Shown here piece by piece: positions 10,747-19,102 of a DNA stretch of 64,000 nucleotides. Location: positions 7,626,001 through 7,690,000 of the forward strand of contig NZ_CP108464.1 in assembly GCF_036226405.1 (NCBI RefSeq), written 5' to 3'. A program made the translations under genes and the position numbers. Source of the DNA: Streptomyces sp. NBC_01260 (GTDB lineage Bacteria > Actinomycetota > Actinomycetes > Streptomycetales > Streptomycetaceae). The notes beneath the pieces are model-generated. The model was not told where the DNA came from and did no database searches. It saw nothing but the letters and a program-made list of their open reading frames with translations. Each line of letters starts with the position of its first letter. The stretch's first letter is position 1.

Positions 10747-10905
10747 TCAGGTCTCGCGGGTGGCCACCATACCGATCGTGATCAGCCCCAGCACCACCCA
10801 GCCGAACCAGAGCCAGCCGTTGCTCCCCAGCGCCACGGTGTAGCCGGTGACCGCCACCAGCGCCCCTACGGTGAGCACTCCCATGGTCTTCGTGGATCCG
10901 GACAT
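10747..10905 (-). CDS. Small two-helix membrane protein (52 aa)
   Basis: Read from ATG 10905 to TGA 10747, the product is 52 residues with two hydrophobic helices (about 9-27 and 31-47) separated by GSNGW, and a short charged tail. GAGGAG lies 9 bases before the ATG and third positions are G/C-rich. It follows the CtaG-like gene by 66 bp on the same strand and is probably co-transcribed, suggesting a link to membrane redox assembly. No function can be assigned from sequence alone. Confidence 0.72.
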   Translation of the reverse strand: MSGSTKTMGVLTVGALVAVTGYTVALGSNGWLWFGWVVLGLITIGMVATRET

Positions 10906-10971
10906 GCGCGCACGCTCCTCGTCGGCCGCGCGGCCGTGACTGCCATCGTCACCCCGAAGGCATGTCCACCG

Positions 10972-11922
10972 CTACTGTCCGCGCGCCTGCAACGAGGCGA
11001 GATAGGCGTTGTACGCGTGAAGCTCCTGGTCCCCGTCGCGGTCCGCGGCCCGGTCCGAGCGCTTCGCGGTCCGCTGATCCGAGCGGTACCACTGGAAAAC
11101 CAGGGCGAGCAGCACCAGCACCGAGGGGATCTCGCTGAACGCCCAGGCGATCCCGCCCGCCGCGTTCTGGTCGGACAGGGCGTCGATGCCGAGGGAGGCC
11201 GACGGGTTCTTGTAGACCTCGACCATGGGCTGCGAGGCCATCATCAGCGCGATACCGAAGAACGCGTGGAACGGCATCCCGGCGAACAGCTCCAGCATCC
11301 GCAGCAGGTATCCCGGGCGGTGCGGCCCCGGGTCGATGCCCATGATCGGCCAGAAGAAGACCAGGCCGACCCCGAGGAAGTGCAGCATCATCGCGAGGTG
11401 CCCGGCCGTCGAGCCCATCAGGTAGTCGAAGAGCGGGGTGAAGTACAGGCCGTACAGGCTGGCGATGAAGAGCGGGATGGTGAACACCGGATGCGTGATG
11501 ATCTTCATGTACCGGCTGTGCAGCAGCATCAGCAGCAGCTCGCGCGGCCCCTTGCTGCCACGCGCCGCGACCGGCAGCGCACGCAGCGCGAGCGTCACGG
11601 GTGCGCCCAGCAGCAGCAGGATCGGTGACAGCATGCTGATCACCATGTGCTGCACCATGTGCACGCTGAACATGACCATGCCGTAGTCGTTGAGCTTGGT
11701 ACACATCACCAGGGCGATGCTCAGCACGCCGATGACGAAGAAGACGGTCCGGTTGACCGGCCACCCGTCCCCGCGCCTGCGCAGCCGCACCACCGCGTAT
11801 CCGTACAGGGCCACGGCGAGCACACAGCCGATCAGGAAGATCGGGTCCGCGGAGAACTGCAGCCCGCGTCCCAGCGTGAACGGCGGCAGATCCATGTTCA
11901 TGCCGTGCCCGCTGTGATCCAT
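10972..11922 (-). CDS. Cytochrome c oxidase assembly protein, CtaG (caa3-type) family
   Basis: A 316-residue polytopic membrane protein with a His/Met-rich N-terminus (MDHSGHGMNM), consistent with metal handling, and about seven transmembrane segments. Conserved family features include HMVQHMVISMLSPILLLLGAP, LHFLGVGLVFFWPIMGIDPGPHR and GMPFHAFFGIALM. CtaG-family proteins help assemble the copper site of cytochrome oxidase. The C-terminus is a charged cytoplasmic tail. A hairpin terminator just upstream separates it from pfkA. Confidence 0.85.
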   Translation of the reverse strand: MDHSGHGMNMDLPPFTLGRGLQFSADPIFLIGCVLAVALYGYAVVRLRRRGDGWPVNRTVFFVIGVLSIALVMCTKLNDYGMVMFSVHMVQHMVISMLSPILLLLGAPVTLALRALPVAARGSKGPRELLLMLLHSRYMKIITHPVFTIPLFIASLYGLYFTPLFDYLMGSTAGHLAMMLHFLGVGLVFFWPIMGIDPGPHRPGYLLRMLELFAGMPFHAFFGIALMMASQPMVEVYKNPSASLGIDALSDQNAAGGIAWAFSEIPSVLVLLALVFQWYRSDQRTAKRSDRAADRDGDQELHAYNAYLASLQARGQ

Positions 11923-11988
11923 CTGTTCACTCCTGATGGGAACGCCGGGACGTCCCCGATTCGTGCCGGTTGTCCCGACCAGAGTAGA

Positions 11989-12022
11989 ACTGCCCCCGGC
12001 CGCGGTTGCGGCCGGGGGCAGT
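11989..12022. terminator. Hairpin terminator downstream of pfkA
   Basis: A perfect 15-bp stem (ACTGCCCCCGGCCGC, 4-nt loop GGTT, complement) lies 20 bp past the pfkA stop. Confidence 0.8.
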
Positions 12023-12041
12023 CCTCAGGTGGTGGTGTCGC

Positions 12042-13067
12042 TCAGAGCACGCATTCGGCCTCTGCGTACCGCTCGGCCGGGACCGTCTTCAGGGTCTCCA
12101 CCGCGTCCGCGAGCGGGACCATGGTGATGTCCGTGCCGCGCAGCGCCGTCATCATGCCGAACTCGCCGCGGTGTGCCGCCTCCACCGCGTGCCAGCCGAA
12201 GCGGGTCGCGAGGACCCGGTCGTACGCGGTCGGCGTTCCACCGCGCTGCACATGGCCGAGGATCACCGGGCGGGCCTCCTTGCCGAGGCGCTGCTCCAGC
12301 TCGATCGAGAGCTGGGTGGCCACGCCCGCGAAGCGCTCGTGACCGTAGACGTCCTTGACGCCCGACTCGAACTCCATGGAGCCCGCACGCGGCTTCGCGC
12401 CCTCGGCCACCACGACGATCGCGAACTTCTTGCCGGCCGAGAAGCGCCGGCCGACCAGCTCGGTCAGCTCGTCGATGTCGAAGGGGCGCTCGGGGACGAC
12501 GATGGCGTGCGCGCCGGCCGCCATGCCCGAGTGCAGGGCGATCCAGCCGGTGTGACGGCCCATGACCTCGACGATCATGACCCGCTGGTGGGACTCGGCG
12601 GTGGTCTTCAGCCGGTCGAGGGCCTCGGTGGCCACGCCCACGGCGGTGTCGAAGCCGAAGGTCACGTCGGTGGAGGCGATGTCGTTGTCGATCGTCTTCG
12701 GTACGCCGACGATCGGCAGCCCCGCCTCGGACAGCAGGCTGGCCGCCTTGAGGGTGCCCTCGCCGCCGATCGGGATGATCGCGTCGAGACCGAGGTCGGC
12801 CACGTGGCCCCTGGCCTGTTCCACGCCACCGCGCAGGTGCGCGGGCTGGACCCGGGAGGAGCCGAGGATCGTGCCGCCGCGGGCGAGGATGCCGCCGACC
12901 GCGTCGAGGTCGAGCTTGCGGTAGTCGCACTCCAGGAGGCCCCGCCACCCGTCGTGGAAGCCGATGACCTCGTCACCGTGGTCGACCACCGCACGGTGGA
13001 CGACGGAACGGATGACCGCATTGAGGCCGGGGCAGTCGCCGCCGGAGGTGAGCACACCAATTCGCAT
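12042..13067 (-). CDS. pfkA: 6-phosphofructokinase (actinobacterial group III)
   Basis: A 341-residue enzyme that phosphorylates fructose 6-phosphate. The N-terminus MRIGVLTSGGDCPGLNAV is the phosphate-binding start of the family. GGEGTLKAA and VPKTIDNDIA follow, then EVMGRHTGWIALHSG and GHVQRGGTPTAYDRVLATRFG. The combination of Gly in GGEGT with Lys in PKTIDND is the group III pattern of actinomycetes, whose Streptomyces members are ATP-dependent. The ATG at 13067 begins the family homology; an upstream in-frame start at 13133 adds unconserved sequence. Confidence 0.95.
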   Translation of the reverse strand: MRIGVLTSGGDCPGLNAVIRSVVHRAVVDHGDEVIGFHDGWRGLLECDYRKLDLDAVGGILARGGTILGSSRVQPAHLRGGVEQARGHVADLGLDAIIPIGGEGTLKAASLLSEAGLPIVGVPKTIDNDIASTDVTFGFDTAVGVATEALDRLKTTAESHQRVMIVEVMGRHTGWIALHSGMAAGAHAIVVPERPFDIDELTELVGRRFSAGKKFAIVVVAEGAKPRAGSMEFESGVKDVYGHERFAGVATQLSIELEQRLGKEARPVILGHVQRGGTPTAYDRVLATRFGWHAVEAAHRGEFGMMTALRGTDITMVPLADAVETLKTVPAERYAEAECVL

Positions 13068-13125
13068 TGCCCGGGAAACCTTTGCAACGTGGGCCGACGA
13101 CCGGACCACGTCGTCCGGCTGGAAT

Positions 13126-13155
13126 CCCGCCACCCTACCGGCGCAGGGTGGCGGG
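13126..13155. terminator. Hairpin downstream of gatD
   Basis: An 11-bp perfect stem (CCCGCCACCCT with an 8-nt loop) lies 56 bp past the gatD stop, upstream of pfkA. Confidence 0.65.
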
Positions 13156-13210
13156 ACCGAACCGGGCGTCCGCCTGCTGGACTTCGCTCAGCTGAGCGAA
13201 TTTCCCCTCA

Positions 13211-13939
13211 TCAGACGGGCTGCGTGGCCGACGCGATCCGCTCGGCGCGCAGCGCCTCGTACCAGCGGTCGTCGGTCGGCGGCAACGCGTTCACATCGAG
13301 CGCCAGCTTCAGCAGCAGGTCCGCGATCAGCGGGTTGCGCGCCATCACGGGCCCGTGCATGTACGTACCGAAAACGGTGTCGTTGTACGCGCCCTCGGTG
13401 CCGTCACCGGTGCCGTTGCCCCGGCCGAACTGCACCCGGGCGAACGGGCGTGCCGTCGGGCCGAGATGGGTGACGCCCTGGTGGTTCTCGAAACCGGTCA
13501 GCGGCGGCAGCCCGAGGTGCGGGTCGATGTCCCCGAGCACGTCGCCCACGCACCGGTCGCCCTCGCCGCGGGTGGAGACCACGTCGAGCAGCCCGAGACC
13601 CTGCTCGCGCTCACCGAGGTCGTTGACGAACTCGTGCCCGAGGATCTGGTAGCCGGCGCAGACCGAGAAGATGATCGCGCCGTTGGACGCGGCCCGGCTG
13701 AGACCGCCGTCGCGGCGCAGCCGCTCCGCGGCGAGCCGCTGCGGACGGTCCTCACCGCCGCCGATCAGATAGATGTCGCCCGACGTGGGAACCGGCTGGT
13801 CGCTGCGCACGTCGACGCGCGACACGTCGAGACCGCGCTGACGGGCCCGGCGCTCCACCACCAGCGCGTTGCCCTGGTCGCCGTAGGTGCTCAGCAGGTC
13901 CGGGTAGACCCACACCAGCCGCAGGCTGTTGTTGCTCAT
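13211..13939 (-). CDS. gatD: Lipid II isoglutaminyl synthase, glutamine amidotransferase subunit GatD
   Basis: A 242-residue class I amidotransferase that supplies ammonia to MurT for amidation of the D-glutamate of lipid II. The nucleophile cysteine is in IIFSVCAGYQILGHEF, the catalytic histidine is in GTYMHGPVMARNP, and GGGEDRPQR and GFENHQGVTHLG are family blocks. The ATG at 13939 starts 34 bp after the murT stop; the open frame extends further upstream only as antisense-like reading inside murT. Cytoplasmic, in complex with MurT. Confidence 0.94.
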   Translation of the reverse strand: MSNNSLRLVWVYPDLLSTYGDQGNALVVERRARQRGLDVSRVDVRSDQPVPTSGDIYLIGGGEDRPQRLAAERLRRDGGLSRAASNGAIIFSVCAGYQILGHEFVNDLGEREQGLGLLDVVSTRGEGDRCVGDVLGDIDPHLGLPPLTGFENHQGVTHLGPTARPFARVQFGRGNGTGDGTEGAYNDTVFGTYMHGPVMARNPLIADLLLKLALDVNALPPTDDRWYEALRAERIASATQPV

Positions 13940-13973
13940 GCTTCGTCCTCTCCGGAGGGGGCCGGGGCCGGGG

Positions 13974-15212
13974 TCAGTTGCCGACACGACGGCGCAGATC
14001 CTGGAAGGCGGTGTAGTTGGCGATGACCTCGATGCGGCCGGGCGGTGACTGCTGCACGGCCTCGTCGAGGTTCTCGCAGACCCGGAAGTCGAGACCGGCC
14101 ACTTCGAGCCGGACCGCGAGGTCCAGCTTGCGGTCGCCGAGCACGAAGATCGGGTGACCCGCGAGCTGGGTGTAGTCCACGTCCCACAGCCAGGAGGTGT
14201 CCGTGCCGTCGGCGCCACGGGCGTTGACGGAGAGGATCACCGGGGTGGGCGGCGGGTCGATCAGCGAGAAGGTCTCCAGCCAGCCCGCCGGGTTCTTCGC
14301 CAGCAGGAGCCGCAGCTCACGGTTGAGGAAGGTGACCACGTCGTAGCGGCCGGCGACGGCCTGCACGTGGTACATCCGCTCCAGGGCGACCTGGGGCGGC
14401 ACACCGAAGACGGCTGCCACGGCGGCCGAACTGGTGGCGTTGGCCTTGTTGGCGCGGCCGGGCAGCTGGAGGTGGATCGGCCAGGCCGAACCGTGCGGGT
14501 CCAGCACGTAGTCACCGTGCAGCACCCAGCTGGGCGGCGGGCGGCGGAAACCGCACTCGCCGCAGAACCAGTCGTCGCCGGGGCGCTGCATCACACCGCC
14601 GCAGGACGGGCAGGACCAGGCGTCGTCCTTCCATGCCTGTCCGGCCGCGACCCACACCACGTTGGGGGAGGAGGAAGCGGCCCAGACGATCAGCGGGTCG
14701 TCGGCGTTGGCGATGATCACGGCCTTCGAGCCGGACAGCCCCTCGCGCCACTTCTCGGCGAGCATCCGGGTCTCCGCGGCCCGGTCCAGCTGGTCGCGGG
14801 AGAGGTTGAGCAGCGCGATCACCTTGGGCGTCGTGTCGCGGGCGACCCCGGCGAGGTACTTCTCGTCCACCTCGATCACGCCGTACTGCGCGTCCGAGCC
14901 GCCGGCCAGGGCCGAGGTGATGCCCGCGGGCATGTTGGCGCCGAGCGCGTTCGACACGACCGGGCCCGCGGCCCGCAGTGCCTCGGCGATCAGCCGGGTC
15001 GTGGTCGTCTTGCCGTTCGTCGCCGACACCAGGATCACGTCCAGGTGCTGTGCCAGCCGCCCGAGCAGGTCGGGGTCGAGCTTGAGCGCCACCCGGCCGC
15101 CGATCACCGATCCGCTGCCCCGCCCGGCTACCCGCGACACCGCCGCAGCGGCCTTGCCCGCCGTCACGGCCAGCTTGGCCCGCGGCGACAACGGCTCCGT
15201 GTTGCCTGCCAT
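13974..15212 (-). CDS. murT: Lipid II isoglutaminyl synthase, Mur-ligase-like subunit MurT
   Basis: A 412-residue ATP-dependent ligase subunit. The Mur-ligase P-loop ATNGKTTTTR lies near residue 72, followed by LNLSRDQLDR and NADDP. A four-cysteine ribbon (CPSCGG ... CGECG) is inserted near 205-228, as in MurT, and the C-terminal DUF1727 region ends the protein. The start at 15212 has AAGGAGG ten bases upstream; an upstream in-frame ATG at 15233 lies before that site. It forms an operon with gatD. Confidence 0.94.
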   Translation of the reverse strand: MAGNTEPLSPRAKLAVTAGKAAAAVSRVAGRGSGSVIGGRVALKLDPDLLGRLAQHLDVILVSATNGKTTTTRLIAEALRAAGPVVSNALGANMPAGITSALAGGSDAQYGVIEVDEKYLAGVARDTTPKVIALLNLSRDQLDRAAETRMLAEKWREGLSGSKAVIIANADDPLIVWAASSSPNVVWVAAGQAWKDDAWSCPSCGGVMQRPGDDWFCGECGFRRPPPSWVLHGDYVLDPHGSAWPIHLQLPGRANKANATSSAAVAAVFGVPPQVALERMYHVQAVAGRYDVVTFLNRELRLLLAKNPAGWLETFSLIDPPPTPVILSVNARGADGTDTSWLWDVDYTQLAGHPIFVLGDRKLDLAVRLEVAGLDFRVCENLDEAVQQSPPGRIEVIANYTAFQDLRRRVGN

Positions 15213-15568
15213 CGTCCTAGATCCTCCTTGCATCGGTCCGCGCCCAGCCTATCGATGTCCGGCGCGGCGGAGGCACGGCGGCACCGCTCGGGACGTGGAG
15301 TTCCGGTGGAATGTGGGGCGGGTGAAGTGCCACCATGCCGAAAATCGCGCGGACACACAGCTCAAGAGGGGAGTGGCCCTTCGCCGCCGGGCCCTCGTTC
15401 ATGTCCGGTGCCGGCATGATGCCGGACAGTGTCTCAGGCGCCGGGGACCTGACTGCTCGTCATCTCTCACCGCCCGTGCCCGCCCCCTGCCGCGCGGGGT
15501 TCGCGCCGGGAGGCCGGTGGGGCTCGTTCGCCGCCAGCGGGGCACCCGGCACGACGGCGTGACCGAGG
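15213..15568. other. Intergenic stretch upstream of murT
   Basis: About 350 bp with no gene that I can support. It should hold the murT/gatD promoter, but I see no clear consensus pair. Confidence 0.4.
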
Positions 15569-15730
15569 TCACCCGCTTCCGGCCGTTGTCGATGCGGACA
15601 GGCGGCGCCCGTGGCCGTCGTTCGTCGGCTCGCCGGTGGAGCCGGAGGTGAAGAAGACGTGGGCCGGATCGCCGGCGCCGACCGGGACGCCGCTGCCTGA
15701 GAGCTCGCACCGGACATCCCCGGTGGGCCG
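15569..15730 (-). pseudogene. Relic of an AMP-binding (adenylation) domain
   Basis: One minus-strand frame reads ELSGSGVPVGAGDPAHVFFT followed directly by SGSTGEPTND and soon a TGA (15569-15571). The segment VFFTSGSTGEPTN is the A3/P-loop core motif of adenylate-forming enzymes (NRPS A domains, acyl-CoA synthetases), and the preceding GAGDPAH fits the residues that usually come before it. Nothing else of such a protein is present on either side, so this is a scrap of a lost gene. Confidence 0.55.
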
Positions 15731-15876
15731 GGCGGTTGCGCCTCGGTGCGATCCGCGTGCGGCGGCTGCGCCTCGCTCGGGAGGCGCTCCAGCGGCCCGG
15801 GAGCCAGGAAGGAGCCGCCCGGGCCCATCGCGGCGGCTGTGCGTTCGACGCTTTTGCGGACCGTACGATGGCGGCC

Positions 15877-16422
15877 ATGCGAAACCGCCCGATCCCCGGC
15901 AGTTCCGGACGTGTCCGGGCCATGAGCCTGCTCGGCGACCCCGTGCTGCACGGGGCCTGCGACCCGGTCACGGACTTCGGGCCCTCGCTCGCCCGGCTGG
16001 TCGAGGACATGTACGCCACGATGTACGCGGCGCAGGGTGTCGGGCTGGCCGCCAACCAGGTCGGCGTGCCGCTGCGGGTGTTCGTCTACGACTGCCCCGA
16101 CGACGAGGACGTCCGCCACCTGGGACACCTCGTCAACCCCACGCTCGTCGAGGCCGACGGCATCACCGTGCGGGGTCCGGAGGGCTGCCTCTCGCTGCCG
16201 GGCATCGAGGCCGGCACGCCCCGCTTCGACCACGCGGTCGTCGAGGGGGTCACGGTCGGGGGCGAGCCGGTGCGGGTCAGCGGAACCGGCTTCTTCGCCC
16301 GCTGCCTCCAGCACGAGTGCGACCACCTCGACGGCGCCGTCTACACCGACCGGCTGACCGGGCTGCGCCGGGCACGCGCCCTGCGCGCGGCCCGCCGGGC
16401 GCCCTGGGGGCGGCCCGGCTGA
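15877..16422 (+). CDS. def: Peptide deformylase
   Basis: A 181-residue metalloenzyme that removes the N-formyl group from nascent proteins. All three motifs are present: GVGLAANQVG, EGCLSLPG and the metal-binding HECDHLDG. Homology begins at MRNRPIPGSSGRVRAMSLLGDPVLH, so the ATG at 15877 is preferred; an ATG at 15868 is three codons upstream. No strong ribosome binding site precedes either. The upstream in-frame extension is unconserved. Confidence 0.93.
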   Translation: MRNRPIPGSSGRVRAMSLLGDPVLHGACDPVTDFGPSLARLVEDMYATMYAAQGVGLAANQVGVPLRVFVYDCPDDEDVRHLGHLVNPTLVEADGITVRGPEGCLSLPGIEAGTPRFDHAVVEGVTVGGEPVRVSGTGFFARCLQHECDHLDGAVYTDRLTGLRRARALRAARRAPWGRPG

Positions 16423-16444
16423 CCGGGCAGCGGCGTCCGGGGGT

Positions 16445-17095
16445 TCAGAACCCGGGGCCGCCGGGGCGGTCGCCCGCCTCGGAGAGCCGGCCCCACAGCA
16501 GATCCGCCAGGCTGCTCACCAGCTGGGCCCGTGTGCAGGGGCGTTCGCCCAGCCACCAGTCGCCCGCCGCGTGCATCATGCCGACGATGCCGTGGCCCCA
16601 GATCCGGGCCATGACCTCACCGTCCGGCCCCAGGTCCACCCGCTCGGCGATGACCGTGGCGAGCTCCTCGCCGAGGCGGCGCAGCAGCGGGGCCGAGTGG
16701 CGTCCCACGTCGAAGCCCTGCTCGGGGGAGGGCGTCGCGTCGTCGGACGGGTGCATCAGGAACCGGTAGACCTGTGGGCGGGCCTCGATCGCGGCGAGGT
16801 AGGTGTCGAGTGTCGCCTCGACCCGGGCGCGGCGCTCGGCGGGGGCGTCGAGCGCCGCCCGCAGTGCGCTGAGCAGCGCGTCGGTGTGCCGCTTGGCCAG
16901 GGCGCGGTAGAGGCCGCCCTTGTCGCCGAAGTGCCGGTAGAGAATGGGCTTGGTGATCCCGGCCTCCGCCGCGATGGCGTTCATCGAGGCCCCGGGGCCG
17001 TCCCTGAGCACCACGCGGTCGGCGGCCTCGAGCAGCTCGCGGCGGCGGTGCTCGGCCGCGGTCCGATGCCGCTCGGCCTGTCGTGTGGTCTCCAT
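16445..17095 (-). CDS. TetR-family transcriptional regulator
   Basis: A 216-residue regulator with an N-terminal HTH (about 20-65) containing MNAIAAEAGITKPILYRHFGDKGG and a ligand-binding C-terminal domain. The ATG at 17095 is preceded by GGGAG. It is divergent from an acyl-CoA dehydrogenase gene, and the shared 173-bp gap carries a good inverted repeat, so it probably represses that gene and itself in response to an acyl-CoA or fatty acid. The ligand is inferred from context only. Confidence 0.88.
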   Translation of the reverse strand: METTRQAERHRTAAEHRRRELLEAADRVVLRDGPGASMNAIAAEAGITKPILYRHFGDKGGLYRALAKRHTDALLSALRAALDAPAERRARVEATLDTYLAAIEARPQVYRFLMHPSDDATPSPEQGFDVGRHSAPLLRRLGEELATVIAERVDLGPDGEVMARIWGHGIVGMMHAAGDWWLGERPCTRAQLVSSLADLLWGRLSEAGDRPGGPGF

Positions 17096-17185
17096 GCTGT
17101 TTCTCCCACCCCTGGCCGTGCTTGTCCGTCCTGCCTGCGCAACGTAACACCCTGCCCAGCGGTGCGCGGATCTGCCGTTGACCGG

Positions 17186-17230
17186 TTGACAGAGGCTACT
17201 TGCCGGTAACAGACTGTTGTTACCGCAAGT
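17186..17230 (+). promoter_or_regulatory. Promoter and TetR operator between the regulator and acyl-CoA dehydrogenase genes
   Basis: ACTTGCCGGTAAC (17198-17210) and GTTACCGCAAGT (17219-17230) form an imperfect inverted repeat with one unpaired base and an 8-bp centre. TTGACA at 17186-17191 could be the -35 of the dehydrogenase promoter, so the repeat would cover its -10. It lies 39 bp before the start codon of the dehydrogenase. Confidence 0.6.
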
Positions 17231-17268
17231 AACGAATGGTTTTTTCACGGCAGTACGTGGAGGGGAAA

Positions 17269-18498
17269 ATGGCCGAGTTCACGCTCGAGCTCAACGACGA
17301 CCAGAAGCAGGTCCGTGACTGGCTTCACGGCTTCGCCGCGGATGTGATCCGTCCGGCCGCTTCGGAGTGGGACGAGCGTGAGGAAACGCCCTGGCCCGTC
17401 ATTCAGGAGGCGGCCAAGGTCGGCATCTACTCCCTGGACTTCTACGCCCAGCAGTTCTTCGACCCGACCGGCCTCGGCATCCCGGTGGCGATGGAGGAGC
17501 TGTTCTGGGGCGACGCGGGCATCGCCCTGTCGATCGTCGGCACGGGCCTGGCGGCCGTCGGCGTCCTCGCCAACGGCACCGAGGAGCAGATCGGCACCTG
17601 GATCCCGCAGATGTACGGCGACGCGAACGATGTGAAGGTCGCCGCCTTCTGCTCCTCCGAGCCCGACGCCGGCTCCGACGTCGCCTCGATGCGCACCCGT
17701 GCGGTGTACGACCAGGCCAAGGACGAGTGGGTGCTCAACGGCACAAAGACCTGGGCGACCAACGGCGGCATCGCCAACGTCCATGTCGTGGTCGCGGTCG
17801 TCGACGCGGAGGTCGGCTCGAAGGGGCACGCCTCCTTCATCGTGCCGCCGGGCACCCCCGGGCTCTCCCAGGGGCAGAAGTTCAAGAAGCACGGCATCCG
17901 GGCCTCGCACACCGCCGAGGTCGTCCTGGAGGACGTGCGCGTCCCGGGCCACTGCCTGCTTGGCGGCAAGGAGAAGCTCGACCAGCGCCTCGCGCGGGCC
18001 CGCGAGCGTGCCGCCTCCGGCGGTGGCGAGCGGGTGAAGAACGCCGCGATGGCCACGTTCGAGGCGTCCCGCCCGGCCGTCGGTGCGATGGCGGTCGGCA
18101 CCGCCCGTGCCGCGTACGAGGTCGCGCTCGACTACGCGAGGACCCGGACCCAGTTCGGGCGCCCGATCATCGACAACCAGGGCATCGCCTTCCAGCTCGC
18201 CGACATGCGCACGCAGATCGACGCGGCCCGGCTGCTGGTCTGGCGCGCGTCCTGGATGGCGGCCGCCGGCAAGCCGTTCGAGTCCGCCGAGGGCTCCATG
18301 TCCAAGCTGTACGCGAGCGAGACCGCCAAGACGGTCACCGCGCAGGCCATCCAGATCCTCGGCGGCAACGGCTTCACCCGTGAGTACCCGGTGGAGCGGA
18401 TGCACCGGGACGCCGCGATCTACACGATCTTCGAGGGCACGAGCGAGATCCAGCGACTGGTGATCGCCCGCACGCTGTCCGGGATGCCCATCCGCTGA
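17269..18498 (+). CDS. Acyl-CoA dehydrogenase
   Basis: A 409-residue flavoprotein of fatty acid or related beta-oxidation. The N-terminal helical domain is followed by CSSEPDAGSDVASMRTRA (FAD/substrate region) and GTKTWATNGGIA. The C-terminal domain has ARTRTQFGRPIIDNQG, QILGGNGFTREYPVERMHRDA and the family's end motif IFEGTSEIQRLVIAR. The ATG at 17269 follows GGAGGGGAAA. Divergent from the TetR regulator and ending in a strong hairpin, it is a single-gene transcript. Confidence 0.94.
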   Translation: MAEFTLELNDDQKQVRDWLHGFAADVIRPAASEWDEREETPWPVIQEAAKVGIYSLDFYAQQFFDPTGLGIPVAMEELFWGDAGIALSIVGTGLAAVGVLANGTEEQIGTWIPQMYGDANDVKVAAFCSSEPDAGSDVASMRTRAVYDQAKDEWVLNGTKTWATNGGIANVHVVVAVVDAEVGSKGHASFIVPPGTPGLSQGQKFKKHGIRASHTAEVVLEDVRVPGHCLLGGKEKLDQRLARARERAASGGGERVKNAAMATFEASRPAVGAMAVGTARAAYEVALDYARTRTQFGRPIIDNQGIAFQLADMRTQIDAARLLVWRASWMAAAGKPFESAEGSMSKLYASETAKTVTAQAIQILGGNGFTREYPVERMHRDAAIYTIFEGTSEIQRLVIARTLSGMPIR

Positions 18499-18521
18499 CA
18501 CCCGGCCCGGCCCGCACGGCC

Positions 18522-18562
18522 CCGGCCCCTGTTCCTGCCGCACCGGCAGGAACAGGGGCCGG
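18522..18562. terminator. Strong hairpin terminator after the acyl-CoA dehydrogenase
   Basis: A perfect 19-bp stem (CCGGCCCCTGTTCCTGCCG, loop CAC, complement) begins 23 bp after the stop codon. Confidence 0.85.
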
Positions 18563-18650
18563 CCCGTTGTCCGGGCGGATGGTGTGCACCTGCCATTCCC
18601 CTGTAGATTCCCCGTGAAGATCGTGGCCGGTAGATGAAGGGGAACGAGCG

Positions 18651-19049
18651 ATGCTGAAGTTCACCGCGGGGCGCGTCGTTGGCGCTGCCGCCGCCGCGTT
18701 CGGGCTCGTCATCGCCGCGCAGGGCACGGCCGCGGCCGCGCCGAAGACGATCGAGGCGACCTTCGGCGGATACGGCGAATGGAACCCTGACCCCTACGAC
18801 GGCATCCCGGGCGACTCGATCCGCGCCTGCGACACGACCGCGGACGGCTGGGGCATCGAGGTGAAGATCGACATCGGCCGCAACGGAACCTGGGACCGGA
18901 TCGCGAACACGCGCGGTCACAACTCCCCCTACTGCAGCCCGTGGAAGAGCGGCAACATCAAGGAAGGCACACCGGTGAGCATTCAGGTGGCGAATGTGAA
19001 CGGCGGAGTCACCTACCCCAAGGGCTCGCTCCTGCTCAGCCACGCCTGA
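18651..19049 (+). CDS. Small secreted protein of unknown function
   Basis: A 132-residue precursor with a classic signal peptide (MLKFTAGRVVGAAAAAFGLV, cleavage near AAAAPK). The mature domain of about 100 residues has two cysteines (RACDTT and SPYCSP), many Gly/Asn and an apparent beta-strand pattern, resembling small Streptomyces secreted proteins without known role. GGGGAACG precedes the ATG. It is isolated between two terminators or convergent genes, so no functional context is available. Confidence 0.82.
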   Translation: MLKFTAGRVVGAAAAAFGLVIAAQGTAAAAPKTIEATFGGYGEWNPDPYDGIPGDSIRACDTTADGWGIEVKIDIGRNGTWDRIANTRGHNSPYCSPWKSGNIKEGTPVSIQVANVNGGVTYPKGSLLLSHA

Positions 19050-19102
19050 GCGCCGCCGGGTGACCGGCGACGGTCCGTCGCAGACCACCCGGCGGCCCCT
19101 GT

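Noticed and set aside
15460..16326. Minus-strand frame over the deformylase gene
   Set aside because: Mostly antisense to def; only the short adenylation-core relic, in another frame, looks biological.
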